DNA of 64,000 nucleotides from assembly GCF_947502065.1 (NCBI RefSeq), contig NZ_CANMYE010000001.1, positions 558,001 through 622,000 on the forward strand. The letters run 5' to 3'. The translations under genes and the position numbers were made by a program. The notes beneath the pieces are model-generated. The model made no database searches. It saw only the letters and a list, made by a program, of their open reading frames with translations, and was not told the DNA's origin. Each line of letters begins with the position of its first letter. Positions within the stretch are counted from its first letter, which is position 1. Below are positions 33,901 to 42,989 of this stretch, piece by piece. This DNA comes from an uncultured Pseudoteredinibacter sp. Its GTDB lineage: Bacteria > Pseudomonadota > Gammaproteobacteria > Pseudomonadales > Cellvibrionaceae.

Positions 33901-34374
33901 ATGGCTGATTCTAAGCAAATGCCAGTGACAAAAAAAAGACCACCCGCAAAACGAACCAACCTAGGGGCTCAGTTGAAGCCCTTCGCCGAGCAAGGTGAAC
34001 TGCGTTTGCAGCAGTGTTCAAGTTGCCAACAGTTTTCATATCCGCCTAGAGAAGTTTGTGGCCATTGCTTGAGTGGCGACCTTAGCTGGCAAGTCTGTCC
34101 TGCTGAAGGCCAGGTGCTTGCCCGTGTGGATCTACATAACAGCTTCGAGCCTTTCTACGCAGAACAACTACCTTGGGTTTTATTGTCCATCAAATTAGAT
34201 GCGGGCCCTGTCGTTTATGCCCATAGCGCTTCACATGCTGGTTTGGAAAATAGCGGTTCGGAAGTAGAAGCTTTGGAAATAGAAAGTATAGCGAATAGCG
34301 GCGATAGAGTAGAGCTGAGTTTGCAACTGGATGAGGCTGAGGCACCAGTATTTGTTGCTGAGCCTTTAAAATGA
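33901..34374 (+). CDS. DUF35 OB-fold protein with N-terminal zinc ribbon
   Basis: This 157-residue protein has rubredoxin-like zinc knuckles, LQQCSSCQQFSYPPREVCGH with the following C (Cys-x2-Cys ... Cys-x2-Cys). A DUF35 OB-fold follows (residues about 65-150). These proteins pair with thiolase-fold partners and shape the acyl-CoA active site. The ATG at 33901 sits about 9 bases after GGGAGGA; the ATG at 33895 is too close. The longer frame overlaps the thiolase gene by four bases, so expression is coupled. Confidence 0.8.
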   Translation: MADSKQMPVTKKRPPAKRTNLGAQLKPFAEQGELRLQQCSSCQQFSYPPREVCGHCLSGDLSWQVCPAEGQVLARVDLHNSFEPFYAEQLPWVLLSIKLDAGPVVYAHSASHAGLENSGSEVEALEIESIANSGDRVELSLQLDEAEAPVFVAEPLK

Positions 34375-34399
34375 AAAAAGAATACATCCGTGGTGATTT

Positions 34400-35143
34400 A
34401 TGAGTAAAACAGAATGTGTTTTGGTAACCGGTGGCAGCACCGGCATTGGTGCCAGCATCTGCGCTGAATTTTTAGAGCAGGGCATGCAGGTCATCAATTT
34501 GGCTCGCCGCCCACTTGAGCTTGAGAATCCAGCTTGGCAAGAGCGATTGCATAATATTGCTGTAGACCTAACAGACAGGGAAGCCACTAAAGCGGTAGCA
34601 GAGCAGGTGGCTGAGCAGTTTAATGTGACACGTTTCGTTCACAATGCCGGTGTCATCAAAGCCAATCTTATTGAAGATGTCGCCCTTGATGAGCTCGATT
34701 ACGTTAGCAATATACATTTAGCAGCCACCATTATCCTCACTCAGGCGGTGCTTCCGGCTATGAAAGAAGCGAGCTTTGGCCGCATCATTTTGATCACCTC
34801 CCGTGCCGCCTTAGGTCTGCAAACGCGCAGCGTCTATTCTGCGACGAAATCAGGAATGATGGGAATGGCGCGTACCTGGGCTCTGGAGCTGGGTCAGTAC
34901 GGCATCACGGTGAATACTGTGGCACCGGGCCCTATTGCGGCGACTGAAATGTTTCATGAAGTGATTCCAGAGAACAGCGAAAAAATGCAAAAGCTGGCGG
35001 CCAGTATTCCGGTACAAAGAACAGGTTTACCAGGTGATGTTTCTAGAGCAGTTAGCTTTTTTGCCGATGAAAAGAACAGCTTTGTCACCGGACAAACTCT
35101 CTTTGTTTGTGGCGGTTCAAGTTTGGGTTCGCTTAGTCTGTAA
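34400..35143 (+). CDS. Short-chain dehydrogenase/reductase
   Basis: This classical 247-residue SDR has cofactor motif TGGSTGIGASICAEF, HNAG near residue 80, and catalytic residues in SRAALGLQTRSVYSATKSGM (Ser, Tyr, Lys). The C-terminus has PGPIAATEM and VTGQTLFVCGG. In this cluster it could oxidise a hydroxyacyl-CoA, or dehydrogenate the cis-diol made by the Rieske oxygenase; the latter is inference from position only. It starts 26 bases after the DUF35 gene. Confidence 0.85.
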   Translation: MSKTECVLVTGGSTGIGASICAEFLEQGMQVINLARRPLELENPAWQERLHNIAVDLTDREATKAVAEQVAEQFNVTRFVHNAGVIKANLIEDVALDELDYVSNIHLAATIILTQAVLPAMKEASFGRIILITSRAALGLQTRSVYSATKSGMMGMARTWALELGQYGITVNTVAPGPIAATEMFHEVIPENSEKMQKLAASIPVQRTGLPGDVSRAVSFFADEKNSFVTGQTLFVCGGSSLGSLSL

Positions 35144-35144
35144 A

Positions 35145-35188
35145 AGCACTTTGCTTATAACAGCACTTTGCTTGTAACAGCACTTGGC
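35145..35188 (+). repeat. 17-bp tandem repeat, about 2.6 copies
   Basis: AGCACTTTGCTTATAAC, AGCACTTTGCTTGTAAC and AGCACTTGGC follow directly on each other just after the SDR stop. It is probably a slippage product in untranslated sequence. Confidence 0.7.
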
Positions 35189-35238
35189 AATCCATAAAAA
35201 TAATGAAATTAATGTGAAGCGAGATAGGGAGTTGCCCC

Positions 35239-36564
35239 ATGAGCTATTCCGTAGAAGATATTGAAAAATTAGTAGAGCCAGCCAGAGTGCATCGCAAGGT
35301 GTACACTGACGAGGAAATTTTTGACCTGGAAATGGAGCGAGTCTGGGGCCGTACCTGGATCTTTGCCGGCCATGCCAGTGAGGTTCCTAATGGTGGCGAT
35401 TATAAAACCTTTAATATTGGCTCCCAGTCCATGTTAATGGTGCGAAATCGTAAAAACGATAATATCTCGGTGTTTTACAATCGCTGTACTCATAAAGGCG
35501 CTAAATTGGTCGGTGATGGAAAAGGCTGTGCGAAGGCTTTTCGTTGCCCTTACCATGCCTGGACCTTTGATACCGAAGGCAAGTTATTAGCAACTCCGCC
35601 GACCAAGACACTAGAAACCAGTGGCTTTGCTCCGGATGATCCGGAATATAATCTTCGCCCCGCCGCCCAGGTTGATATTTATCATGGCTTTGTGTTTGTA
35701 AACCTCGATGCCAATGCCGAAGGCTTGCACGAATACTTTGGTGATTCCTTAACCTCAATCGACAATATGGTGGAGCGTTCACCTGAAGGTGAGTTGGAAA
35801 TGGCCGGTGGTGTACTTCGCTATCGCCATGATTGTAACTGGAAGAGCTTTGTCGAAAACCTCAACGACAATATGCATCCAATGGCAACCCATCAATCGGC
35901 CATCGAAGCTTGTCAGGGCTATGCCCAAGATTTACCTGAGGGGAGTGAAGTTCCCGAGACGGTTCATATTCTTGGCCCATTTGGTAGCTCCTATGACTTC
36001 TTTGAAGATATGTCTCATGTTGTCTTCAAGAACGGTCATAGCTACTCCGGAAATAAGGTGAGTATTCACAGTGCCTACCCGCCGGTGCCTGACTATGTTG
36101 ATGCGATGGAAACAGCCTATGGCAAAGAAAAAACCAAAGAGATTTTTTCTTGCGCTCGCCATAACACGGTGTATTACCCCTCGCTTACCATTAAAGGTGC
36201 GATTCAGGCTATACGTGTGGTACGCCCAATTTCGGTAAATCGTACGGATATTGAAACCTATACTTTTCGCCTTAAGGGTGCTCCTGATGAAATGTTGCAG
36301 CGTACCTTATTGTACTCGCGCCTGATCAATTCTCCTTCTTCCATTGTGGGCGCTGACGATCTTGAGGTCTATGAGCGTGTACAGGCTGGTTTGCACAGTC
36401 ATGGGCATGACTGGGTAAGCATGGAGCGTCAAAAAGATCATGATCAACCTCAGGAAGATGGTTCAATCGAAGCGACCGGTTCCAGTGAGCTACCGTTCCG
36501 TAATCAATATAAGTATTGGCTGCAGTTAATGACCAATACTGAAGCCGTAAAAATTAAAGCTTAA
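35239..36564 (+). CDS. Rieske aromatic-ring dioxygenase, alpha subunit
   Basis: This 441-residue catalytic subunit has a Rieske centre: C83-x-H85 (NRCTHKGAKLV) and C103-x2-H106 (FRCPYHAW). The mononuclear iron site is in ENLNDNMHPMATHQ (D210, H213, H218), the same spacing as in naphthalene dioxygenase. The bridging and third-ligand Asp are probably in VGADDLEVYE. It would insert O2 into an aromatic ring or similar substrate. The neighbouring CoA-ligase genes suggest an aromatic or polycyclic acid, but the substrate is not readable. The beta subunit starts 11 bases downstream. Confidence 0.88.
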   Translation: MSYSVEDIEKLVEPARVHRKVYTDEEIFDLEMERVWGRTWIFAGHASEVPNGGDYKTFNIGSQSMLMVRNRKNDNISVFYNRCTHKGAKLVGDGKGCAKAFRCPYHAWTFDTEGKLLATPPTKTLETSGFAPDDPEYNLRPAAQVDIYHGFVFVNLDANAEGLHEYFGDSLTSIDNMVERSPEGELEMAGGVLRYRHDCNWKSFVENLNDNMHPMATHQSAIEACQGYAQDLPEGSEVPETVHILGPFGSSYDFFEDMSHVVFKNGHSYSGNKVSIHSAYPPVPDYVDAMETAYGKEKTKEIFSCARHNTVYYPSLTIKGAIQAIRVVRPISVNRTDIETYTFRLKGAPDEMLQRTLLYSRLINSPSSIVGADDLEVYERVQAGLHSHGHDWVSMERQKDHDQPQEDGSIEATGSSELPFRNQYKYWLQLMTNTEAVKIKA

Positions 36565-36575
36565 GGGGAATAACA

Positions 36576-37067
36576 ATGAGTCAATATCAACGCCCTGGGC
36601 TAAAAAAGATCGAAGAGTTTTTGTATCACGAAACAGGCCTTCTAGATCGAATGGAGATTCGTCAGTGGATTGATCTGTTTACCGATACCGGTGACTACTG
36701 GATGCCTGTTACTCCTGATCAAGAAGATCCGATCAATCATATTTCTATTTTTTATGATGATCGTGATTTGATGGAAATTCGTTTGCGTCACCACGATAAC
36801 CCTCGCTCGCATTCAAAAGATTTTACTATTCGAAGCTCTCATGTTTTGGGTAATGTACAGATTGCCAGCTTCGATGAGAGCAATGGTGATTGCCAAGTAA
36901 GCTGTAATTTTCAGTGCGTCATGTATTACCGCGATCAGCAGCAATTGTATGCTGGAACCTGCCAGTATCATCTGCGCTTAATTGATGGTCGTTACCATAT
37001 ACAGCGCAAGCGTGTTGATCTGATTAATTGCGATGCGCCCCATGGTTCAATCCAAACCTACGTTTAA
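36576..37067 (+). CDS. Rieske dioxygenase, beta subunit
   Basis: This 163-residue NTF2-like fold protein of the ring-hydroxylating dioxygenase beta family has the opening IEEFLYHETGLLDRMEIRQW, then FTDTGDYWMPV, then LRHHDNPRSHSKD and a C-terminal YHLRLIDGRYHIQRKRVDL. Beta subunits are structural, giving alpha3beta3 hexamers. It follows the alpha gene with an 11-base gap. Confidence 0.88.
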   Translation: MSQYQRPGLKKIEEFLYHETGLLDRMEIRQWIDLFTDTGDYWMPVTPDQEDPINHISIFYDDRDLMEIRLRHHDNPRSHSKDFTIRSSHVLGNVQIASFDESNGDCQVSCNFQCVMYYRDQQQLYAGTCQYHLRLIDGRYHIQRKRVDLINCDAPHGSIQTYV

Positions 37068-37253
37068 GTATCCGGAGCTCTCAGAGACTGTTGTTGCTGA
37101 GAACATCACAGTATGTGGAGATACTGCCAGGCAGCAATAACTGCCTGTCGCTGAGAAAACAAAACATTTGGGGTTTCGCTGATTTTACTTGGCGTTAATC
37201 CAATCTCTGAAGAATTACTGATTGGATGACCATTCGAAAGAAAGAGGTATGGC

Positions 37254-39032
37254 ATGAGTGATTGTCATCAATGTTATGAATGTGGGTGGGTGTACCTTGC
37301 AGCACAAGGTTGCTTGGCTGATGGTATCGCCGCGGGCACGGCTTTTGAGGATCTAGCAGAGGCTTGGGCTTGCCCAGATTGCGGCGCGCCGAAGAGCGGC
37401 TTTTATCCTGCCGACAGCGACTCTTTAGGACAGGCCCACAATCAATTTGCTGGGATGAGTGATCCGCATCAAACGGCTTCTGCAAATATCTGTGTTACCA
37501 ATATAAAGACCGAGGGCTCGGCGAGCGTGATTCAAGGTGCAGCCTTTGGGCCATTGGCAGGCAGTTCAAATAAAAGCGCAGGCAATAATGACGATGGCTC
37601 TGATGAAAGTAGCTCAAAATCATCCGATGGCTTTCGCATTTGGGAGTGTATTGTCTGTGGTTGGGTTTACGATGAGTCGAAAGGTTGGCCCCAGGATGGT
37701 ATTGCCCCTGGAACTCGCTGGGAGGATATTCCAGATGACTGGGTTTGCCCTGAGTGTGGTGTTGGTAAAGATGATTTCGAAATGCAGCTGGTATCGGCTG
37801 CCGCCGAGCAAGAAGAATCGGCTATAGCTGTATTGAGTGATTACGAGATCGATTACAACCGCGAACCACTGGTTGTTATTGGTACGGGTTTGGCGGCCTA
37901 TCAGCTGGTGCGTGAATGGCGACAAAAAGATCAACGTACACCTTTGGTCATGATCAGCCGAGATGACGGGGCTTATTATTCCAAGCCCTTGTTGTCGACA
38001 GGCTTTAGCAAAGCTAAGACTGCACAAGATCTACTAAGTAAAACGGCCGAACAAATGGCCGCGGAACTTTGTGCGGATATTCGTATTTTCAGTCATGTTG
38101 AAGCCATTGATACTCAGTCAAAAACCCTATTGTTAAAAGGACCGGCGCTAAATGGACAGCCGTTTACTTACGGTAAGCTGGTACTGGCCCTTGGTGCTCA
38201 ATGTATACAGGCGCCTTTGCAGGGCAATGCGCTCGATAGGGTGTATCAGGTAAATGATTTATTAGACTACCAACGTTTTAGAACCGCTTTAGCTGGGCTT
38301 GGCCGACAGGCGAGGGTATTGATTATTGGTGGCGGACTTATTGGTTCTGAGTACGCCAATGATTTAGCGGCAAGCGGCTACCACATCGAAGCGGTAGAGG
38401 CGATGGATCGGGTGTTGGGCACTTTATTGCCCATTGAGGCTTCCTATGCGGTACAGCAAGGTTTAGCGAAACTTGGTGTGACACACCACTTCAATACGGT
38501 GGTTGAGAAAATCGATCGCAATAGCGAAGGTTTAACGGCAACACTCAGTAATGGAGCTGAAGTTAACTGCGATATTGTACTTTCCGCAATAGGCGTGCGC
38601 GCCAATGTGCAGCTGGCCGAGCAAGCTGCTTTGGCAACCGAGCGTGGAATTTTAGTGGATCGCCAACTACAAACATCGGCGCCCGATGTTTATGCCTTGG
38701 GTGATTGTGCACAAGTGGATGGCCATCTGCTTTACTATATTGAACCACTCAATCAATGCGCCAAAGTACTGGCCAATAATTTAGCCGGCGAGCCTCGGCA
38801 GTCAGTCAGTTACGGCGTGATGCCGGTGACCATTAAAACGCCAGCTTGTCCAACCGTGGTTTGTCCTCCGCCTCGTGACCTTGCTGGGCAGTGGAAGATA
38901 ATGGGTGAAGGTATCAATATCAAAGCAGAATTTGTGGATGATAGCGGAGAGCTGCGTGGCTTTGCCTTAACGGGTGCTGCGGTAGAGTTAAAGGGGCAGT
39001 TGAGCGCAAAAATGCCTGCAATGATGAGCTAA
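37254..39032 (+). CDS. Fusion of two rubredoxin domains and an NAD(P)H-dependent reductase
   Basis: The 592 residues form three parts. Rubredoxin 1 has Cys at 7, 10, 40 and 43 (CYECGWVY and ACPDCG). A Ser/Asn-rich linker (about 52-127) follows. Rubredoxin 2 has Cys at 132, 135, 165 and 168 ([10 protein letters not shown] and VCPECG). A FAD/NAD reductase domain starts near 204 with [13 protein letters not shown]; its second dinucleotide motif is [15 protein letters not shown] and its FAD-binding Asp is in VYALGDCAQ. It resembles AlkG plus AlkT in one chain. It would pass electrons from NAD(P)H through FAD to rubredoxin iron, perhaps to the Rieske oxygenase encoded 186 bases upstream. No plant-type ferredoxin gene is nearby. 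Confidence 0.85.
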   Translation: MSDCHQCYECGWVYLAAQGCLADGIAAGTAFEDLAEAWACPDCGAPKSGFYPADSDSLGQAHNQFAGMSDPHQTASANICVTNIKTEGSASVIQGAAFGPLAGSSNKSAGNNDDGSDESSSKSSDGFRIWECIVCGWVYDESKGWPQDGIAPGTRWEDIPDDWVCPECGVGKDDFEMQLVSAAAEQEESAIAVLSDYEIDYNREPLVVIGTGLAAYQLVREWRQKDQRTPLVMISRDDGAYYSKPLLSTGFSKAKTAQDLLSKTAEQMAAELCADIRIFSHVEAIDTQSKTLLLKGPALNGQPFTYGKLVLALGAQCIQAPLQGNALDRVYQVNDLLDYQRFRTALAGLGRQARVLIIGGGLIGSEYANDLAASGYHIEAVEAMDRVLGTLLPIEASYAVQQGLAKLGVTHHFNTVVEKIDRNSEGLTATLSNGAEVNCDIVLSAIGVRANVQLAEQAALATERGILVDRQLQTSAPDVYALGDCAQVDGHLLYYIEPLNQCAKVLANNLAGEPRQSVSYGVMPVTIKTPACPTVVCPPPRDLAGQWKIMGEGINIKAEFVDDSGELRGFALTGAAVELKGQLSAKMPAMMS

Positions 39033-39260
39033 GTATTGCTGTAGTGATGTTCAGTGCTTGGCCTTCTACGTATGGAAGCTAAGCACAGGGTTAAGCCAAT
39101 AGTTTAGATTTCCTTGCAGTGACTTGCCCGAGCCTCTTTCGAGAATCATAATGCCAGTGTCTTATCGCTTAGGTCTTTTTTGATCGTTTATTTAGATGAT
39201 TCTTAAAAAAGGCCGAAGTGATTTACTATGGATCTGCAAGGTACAAGGTGCTTAAGCAAT

Positions 39261-39653
39261 ATGAGCAATATGGAAGCCAACGGCGCAAAGGACTTAAATT
39301 CATCCCAAGAATCTGAGCCTAAAAAGCTCTATATTAGACTGGTAGCGACGACGTTATTTTCCGTATTGGCTTTTGTCATATACATCAGTCAATACATCGC
39401 CCTCCCTAACTTTAAAGAAACCTTTGAGTACTTTGGCTCAGATCTCCCAGGCTTAACCCTGATTGTCATTGAACTTGGGCCAGTTTTATTGGGCTTAGCT
39501 ATCTTCTCGCTGCTTTTTATTGCTGCATGGTTTGTCCCCAACGCTTTGGGGGGCAAAATGTTTAACTACTCGATTTTTAACTTCGTGCTGGCTGCAATTA
39601 TCTGGATAACATGTTTTGTTGCTATATCCTTACCTGTGATGCAGACAACTTAA
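39261..39653 (+). CDS. Hypothetical three-helix membrane protein
   Basis: No family was recognised. From the ATG at 39261 (AAGGTG at about 9 bases) it has 130 residues: a polar N-terminus, then hydrophobic segments near residues 25-45, 65-90 and 105-128. It stands alone at the end of the catabolic cluster. An upstream in-frame ATG at 39228 is also possible. Confidence 0.5.
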   Translation: MSNMEANGAKDLNSSQESEPKKLYIRLVATTLFSVLAFVIYISQYIALPNFKETFEYFGSDLPGLTLIVIELGPVLLGLAIFSLLFIAAWFVPNALGGKMFNYSIFNFVLAAIIWITCFVAISLPVMQTT

Positions 39654-39670
39654 TCGAGTAAACAGCCTTT

Positions 39671-39892
39671 TTAGATTTCAGCTCTGGTATCGAAATCGAC
39701 TGCCTCAGAGCGATCGCATTTTTTGCAATCCAGCATTATTCCTAACTTAGCCTGGCGGCCATCAGGGTTTGTTACCCAGGGGCGATTCGTCCACGGCGGA
39801 TCATGGCGGACATGCTGAAAGTGCCCGCAAGCCAATCGAGCTACCCAATGATTTTCTTCATCTAGGTGATAGCCCACGATAGGCTGCTTCAT
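39671..39892 (-). CDS. DUF3565 protein
   Basis: From the ATG at 39892 this 73-residue protein matches the DUF3565 pattern throughout: GYHLDEENHWVARLACGH, HVRHDPPWTNRPWV and LDCKKCD. Cys and His residues (ACGHFQH, CKKC) suggest a zinc site. The function of the family is unknown. The frame continues open upstream into the DUF5062 gene, but that extension has no family similarity. Confidence 0.8.
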   Translation of the reverse strand: MKQPIVGYHLDEENHWVARLACGHFQHVRHDPPWTNRPWVTNPDGRQAKLGIMLDCKKCDRSEAVDFDTRAEI

Positions 39893-39947
39893 TAGCAATA
39901 TCGCCATTGTGTAGGCATGGGTATCTCTCTTGGGGCACTCTTGTGGG

Positions 39948-40193
39948 TTAAGAGCTTGTCTGTTGTTTGGATGCCCAGATCGCCAAACGATGGCGGATGG
40001 ACTTTTGGGAGACCTGTTCTTCGGGTAAAGGCTGCAATAAGCGGTCATGCACCAGTAAACGATAAATATACAACAGGCGGTCGTTAACGGAGTCTCCTGG
40101 CTCAAACTTGGCGGCGCCACGCCTCTCGACATAGGCTTGGCCTATCTCTAAGGCCTTTCTAATGAGTTCCTTTTCATCTTTCAGCTTTTTCAT
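39948..40193 (-). CDS. DUF5062-like small protein
   Basis: This 81-residue soluble helical protein has the pattern MKKLKDEKELIRKALEIGQ, then IYRLLVHDRLLQPLPEEQ, then RHRLAIWASKQ, seen in short gammaproteobacterial proteins grouped as DUF5062. The function is unknown. It is 55 bases upstream of the DUF3565 gene on the same strand. Confidence 0.7.
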   Translation of the reverse strand: MKKLKDEKELIRKALEIGQAYVERRGAAKFEPGDSVNDRLLYIYRLLVHDRLLQPLPEEQVSQKSIRHRLAIWASKQQTSS

Positions 40194-40471
40194 CGAATTC
40201 TCGCCAATGCAGTGATGGTATGAATGCAGTTCGCAAAGTACAGCTTAACAGACTTAAGCCGTAAAATAGCCTGTTTGTCCTATGCTTTGTTTAGCTCTTA
40301 TGTCAAAGCGATAAGACTGTTCAAAAAAACATCGTATCCTGGCGTCCATTCTGCTATGGTCGCGCCCCAGATCGGCCCCTCAATAATCTTCGCAGCATGG
40401 GTTGAATAGGATCGTAGGTACTTTCTACGACTAAAGCTGCGCTTTGTTCACCAATGTTTAGGAATACCCTT

Positions 40472-42073
40472 TTGATCTCCACCGCAAATATCACCATGCA
40501 GTTTGGCGCTAAGCCCTTATTTGAAAATATCTCCGTTAAGTTTGGTAATGGCAATCGCTATGGCTTAATTGGCGCAAATGGCTGCGGAAAATCCACCTTC
40601 ATGAAGATCCTCGATGGCAGCCTAGCACCAAGCTCAGGCACTGTGAGCATTACCCCAAATGAGCGGGTGGGCAAGCTTAGCCAGGACCAGTTCGCCTTTG
40701 AAGAGTTCAGTGTGGTGGATACGGTGATAATGGGGCACGCTGAGCTTTGGGCTATCAAGCAAGAGCGCGACAGAATCTATGGCTTGGCGGATATGTCCGA
40801 AGAAGAGGGCATGAAGGTTGCCGATCTGGAAACTCAGTTTGCCGAAATGGATGGCTATAGCGCGGAAAGTCGTGCTGAAGAAATTTTGATAGGTGCCGGC
40901 ATTAGCCAGGATTTGCACTATGGTCCAATGAGTGAAGTGGCGCCGGGCTGGAAGCTGCGTGTATTGCTGGCGCAGGCCTTATTTTCCGACCCTGATATTT
41001 TATTGCTGGATGAGCCGACCAACAACTTGGATATGGATACTATTCGTTGGCTTGAAACCGTACTCAATGAACGTAAAAGCACCATGATTATTATTTCTCA
41101 CGATCGGCACTTTCTTAATGCTGTTTGTACGCATATGGCTGATATTGACTATGGTGAGCTGCGTGTATACCCCGGTAACTATGATGATTTTATGACAGCA
41201 TCGACCGCCGTGCAGGAGCGACTGCAATCTGAAAATGCTAAGAAATCAGCGCAAATCGCAGAGCTTCAACAATTTGTCAGCCGCTTTTCTGCGAATGCGT
41301 CTAAAGCTAAACAGGCCACTTCTCGTGCCAAGCAGATCGACAAAATCAAATTGGACGATATCAAGCCGTCGAGCCGAGTTAGTCCTTACATTCGCTTTCA
41401 GCAGGAAAAAAAGCTCCATCGCCAGGCATTAACCTTGGAAGGGTTTGGCCATGGCTTTGACGGCGACATGCTATACAGTGGCGGAAATATGATTTTAGAG
41501 GCCGGAACGCGCCTTGCGGTAATTGGTGAAAACGGCGCCGGCAAAACAACCTTCTTGCGATGTTTAATGGATGAACTAGAAGCTAGTGAAGGAAAAGTTC
41601 AGTGGGCGGAAAATGCTAGTTTGGGTTACTGCCCCCAAGACGCCACTGCTGAGTTTGACAGTGAACTCAATCTTTTTGATTGGATGAGCCAGTGGCGAAA
41701 GCCTAGTCATGGTGATCAAATAGTACGTGCTACACTGGGACGAATGCTATTCTCAGCGGATGACTTCAAGAAGAAAGTAAAAGTTTGTTCCGGTGGAGAG
41801 AAAAATCGTTTGCTCTTTGGCAAGTTAATGATGACGGATGCTAATGTTCTGTTAATGGATGAGCCAACCAACCACCTTGATATGGAATCCATTGAGGCGC
41901 TCAATCTAGCGTTAGAACATTATGCGGGCACTTTGATCTTTGTCAGTCATGATAGAGAGTTTGTTTCTTCACTGGCTACTCGGATTGTGGAAATTAAAAA
42001 TCACAAGCTGGAAGACTTTCAGGGTAGTTATGATGAGTTTTTGGCAGAGAAAGAACGCTTAGAGAGTAAGTAA
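40472..42073 (+). CDS. ybiT: ABC-F ATPase YbiT
   Basis: YbiT belongs to the ABC-F translation factors, which bind the ribosomal E site and have no membrane domain. Two ABC cassettes are present: Walker [10 protein letters not shown] and GENGAGKTT; signature-region and Walker [13 protein letters not shown] and [12 protein letters not shown]. They are joined by the P-site tRNA-interaction motif linker (residues about 240-320). Near-identity with the E. coli YbiT layout ([19 protein letters not shown] and [12 protein letters not shown]) supports the name. The start is taken as TTG at 40472, matching the homologous N-terminus, with AGGA about 8 bases upstream. An ATG at 40454 adds six residues. 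Confidence 0.9.
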   Translation: MISTANITMQFGAKPLFENISVKFGNGNRYGLIGANGCGKSTFMKILDGSLAPSSGTVSITPNERVGKLSQDQFAFEEFSVVDTVIMGHAELWAIKQERDRIYGLADMSEEEGMKVADLETQFAEMDGYSAESRAEEILIGAGISQDLHYGPMSEVAPGWKLRVLLAQALFSDPDILLLDEPTNNLDMDTIRWLETVLNERKSTMIIISHDRHFLNAVCTHMADIDYGELRVYPGNYDDFMTASTAVQERLQSENAKKSAQIAELQQFVSRFSANASKAKQATSRAKQIDKIKLDDIKPSSRVSPYIRFQQEKKLHRQALTLEGFGHGFDGDMLYSGGNMILEAGTRLAVIGENGAGKTTFLRCLMDELEASEGKVQWAENASLGYCPQDATAEFDSELNLFDWMSQWRKPSHGDQIVRATLGRMLFSADDFKKKVKVCSGGEKNRLLFGKLMMTDANVLLMDEPTNHLDMESIEALNLALEHYAGTLIFVSHDREFVSSLATRIVEIKNHKLEDFQGSYDEFLAEKERLESK

Positions 42074-42146
42074 AATACCGGTTGCTAGGGCTAGAAAAAT
42101 TGAATCTGGCCGTAGATTTACAAACCATGTTTTTGAGGCATGATCA

Positions 42147-42503
42147 TTGAATAGAAAGCAAGAACTACAAACTATTAACAACAAATTGGATAAATTGCGT
42201 CGTCGATTAGAGAAAGCTAAGCTTGCGCATAATCAAGCGGCGATGGTGAACATTAAGTGGGAGCTCGATCAGTTAACTAAACAGAAGGCTGAAATTAGCG
42301 GCCAGCAGGCTCGCCACAATTCTTCGAAGGCTGAAAAAATCAAAGCGATGGCCTTTAGTCGAGTGCTTAGCAAGGCGGAGCAGGCTGATATGGGGAAGTT
42401 AAAAAAATCCGTGCGAGGTTTAGTTGTAGTACATCCGATGACGGCTTTGGGTAAAGAAATGAACCTAAGTGAAGTTACAGGCTTTGCTCCTAAAAAATTC
42501 TAG
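42147..42503 (+). CDS. yibL: YibL-like ribosome-associated protein (DUF2810)
   Basis: This 118-residue basic helical protein begins with a coiled coil (residues about 5-50, LDKLRRRLEKAKLAHNQAAM). It ends with the family motif SRVLSKAEQADMGKLKKSVR, then VVVHPMTALGKEM and TGFAPKKF. E. coli YibL associates with ribosomes. The start is TTG at 42147 with GAGG about 9 bases upstream. It follows ybiT by 73 bases, and both products act on ribosomes. Confidence 0.85.
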   Translation: MNRKQELQTINNKLDKLRRRLEKAKLAHNQAAMVNIKWELDQLTKQKAEISGQQARHNSSKAEKIKAMAFSRVLSKAEQADMGKLKKSVRGLVVVHPMTALGKEMNLSEVTGFAPKKF

Positions 42504-42580
42504 ACCTTGTTTCTAGGGGCGTACGCTTTATGCCCCTAAGTAAGAATGTTGATGTTGAGATGATTTGCCCGCCAGATGGT

Positions 42581-42603
42581 TAATCGACCCTATGGGTCGA
42601 TTA
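42581..42603 (+). terminator. Perfect 10-bp hairpin downstream of yibL
   Basis: TAATCGACCC-TAT-GGGTCGATTA is a stable hairpin followed by GGCTTTC. It is a possible weak terminator. A second pairing, TAGGGGC/GCCCCTA, lies at 42514-42538. Confidence 0.45.
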
Positions 42604-42743
42604 GGCTTTCAATCGCTTTTTGCGCAGCTTTATCTTTTTATTAGTGAATGCTGTAATATCTTTTCTGTGCTGTGTCTTTTGTCAGCTCTGGGCTGAGCTG
42701 TCGCTTGGCGTCATTAGAAATCTAAACCAATCTGGAGAAAGCC

Positions 42744-42944
42744 ATGTGGGAATATAAAATTATCGACTCTAATAAGGCTGAAAAAGGTGGGTTCTTAAAG
42801 GGGCGGACCATTGAGCAAGCCGAATCTTATTTAAATGAATTAGGCGCGCAAGGCTGGGAAATTATAGATCTTGATTTTAATATGGATCCAACCATGCCCG
42901 GTGGGGCTACCCATTTTCATGGTGTCGCTAAGCGGACAAAGTAA
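42744..42944 (+). CDS. DUF4177-like small protein
   Basis: This 66-residue protein has the pattern MWEYKIIDSNKAEKGGF, then ESYLNELGAQGWEIIDLDF, then GVAKRTK. This is the short beta-alpha-beta layout of DUF4177. The function is unknown. GGAG lies 7 bases before the ATG. It precedes the alpha/beta hydrolase by 45 bases. Confidence 0.75.
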   Translation: MWEYKIIDSNKAEKGGFLKGRTIEQAESYLNELGAQGWEIIDLDFNMDPTMPGGATHFHGVAKRTK

Positions 42945-42989
42945 CATCAATTTGGAGATTGCTAATAACCTGATCAGCTAGGGGTGTTT

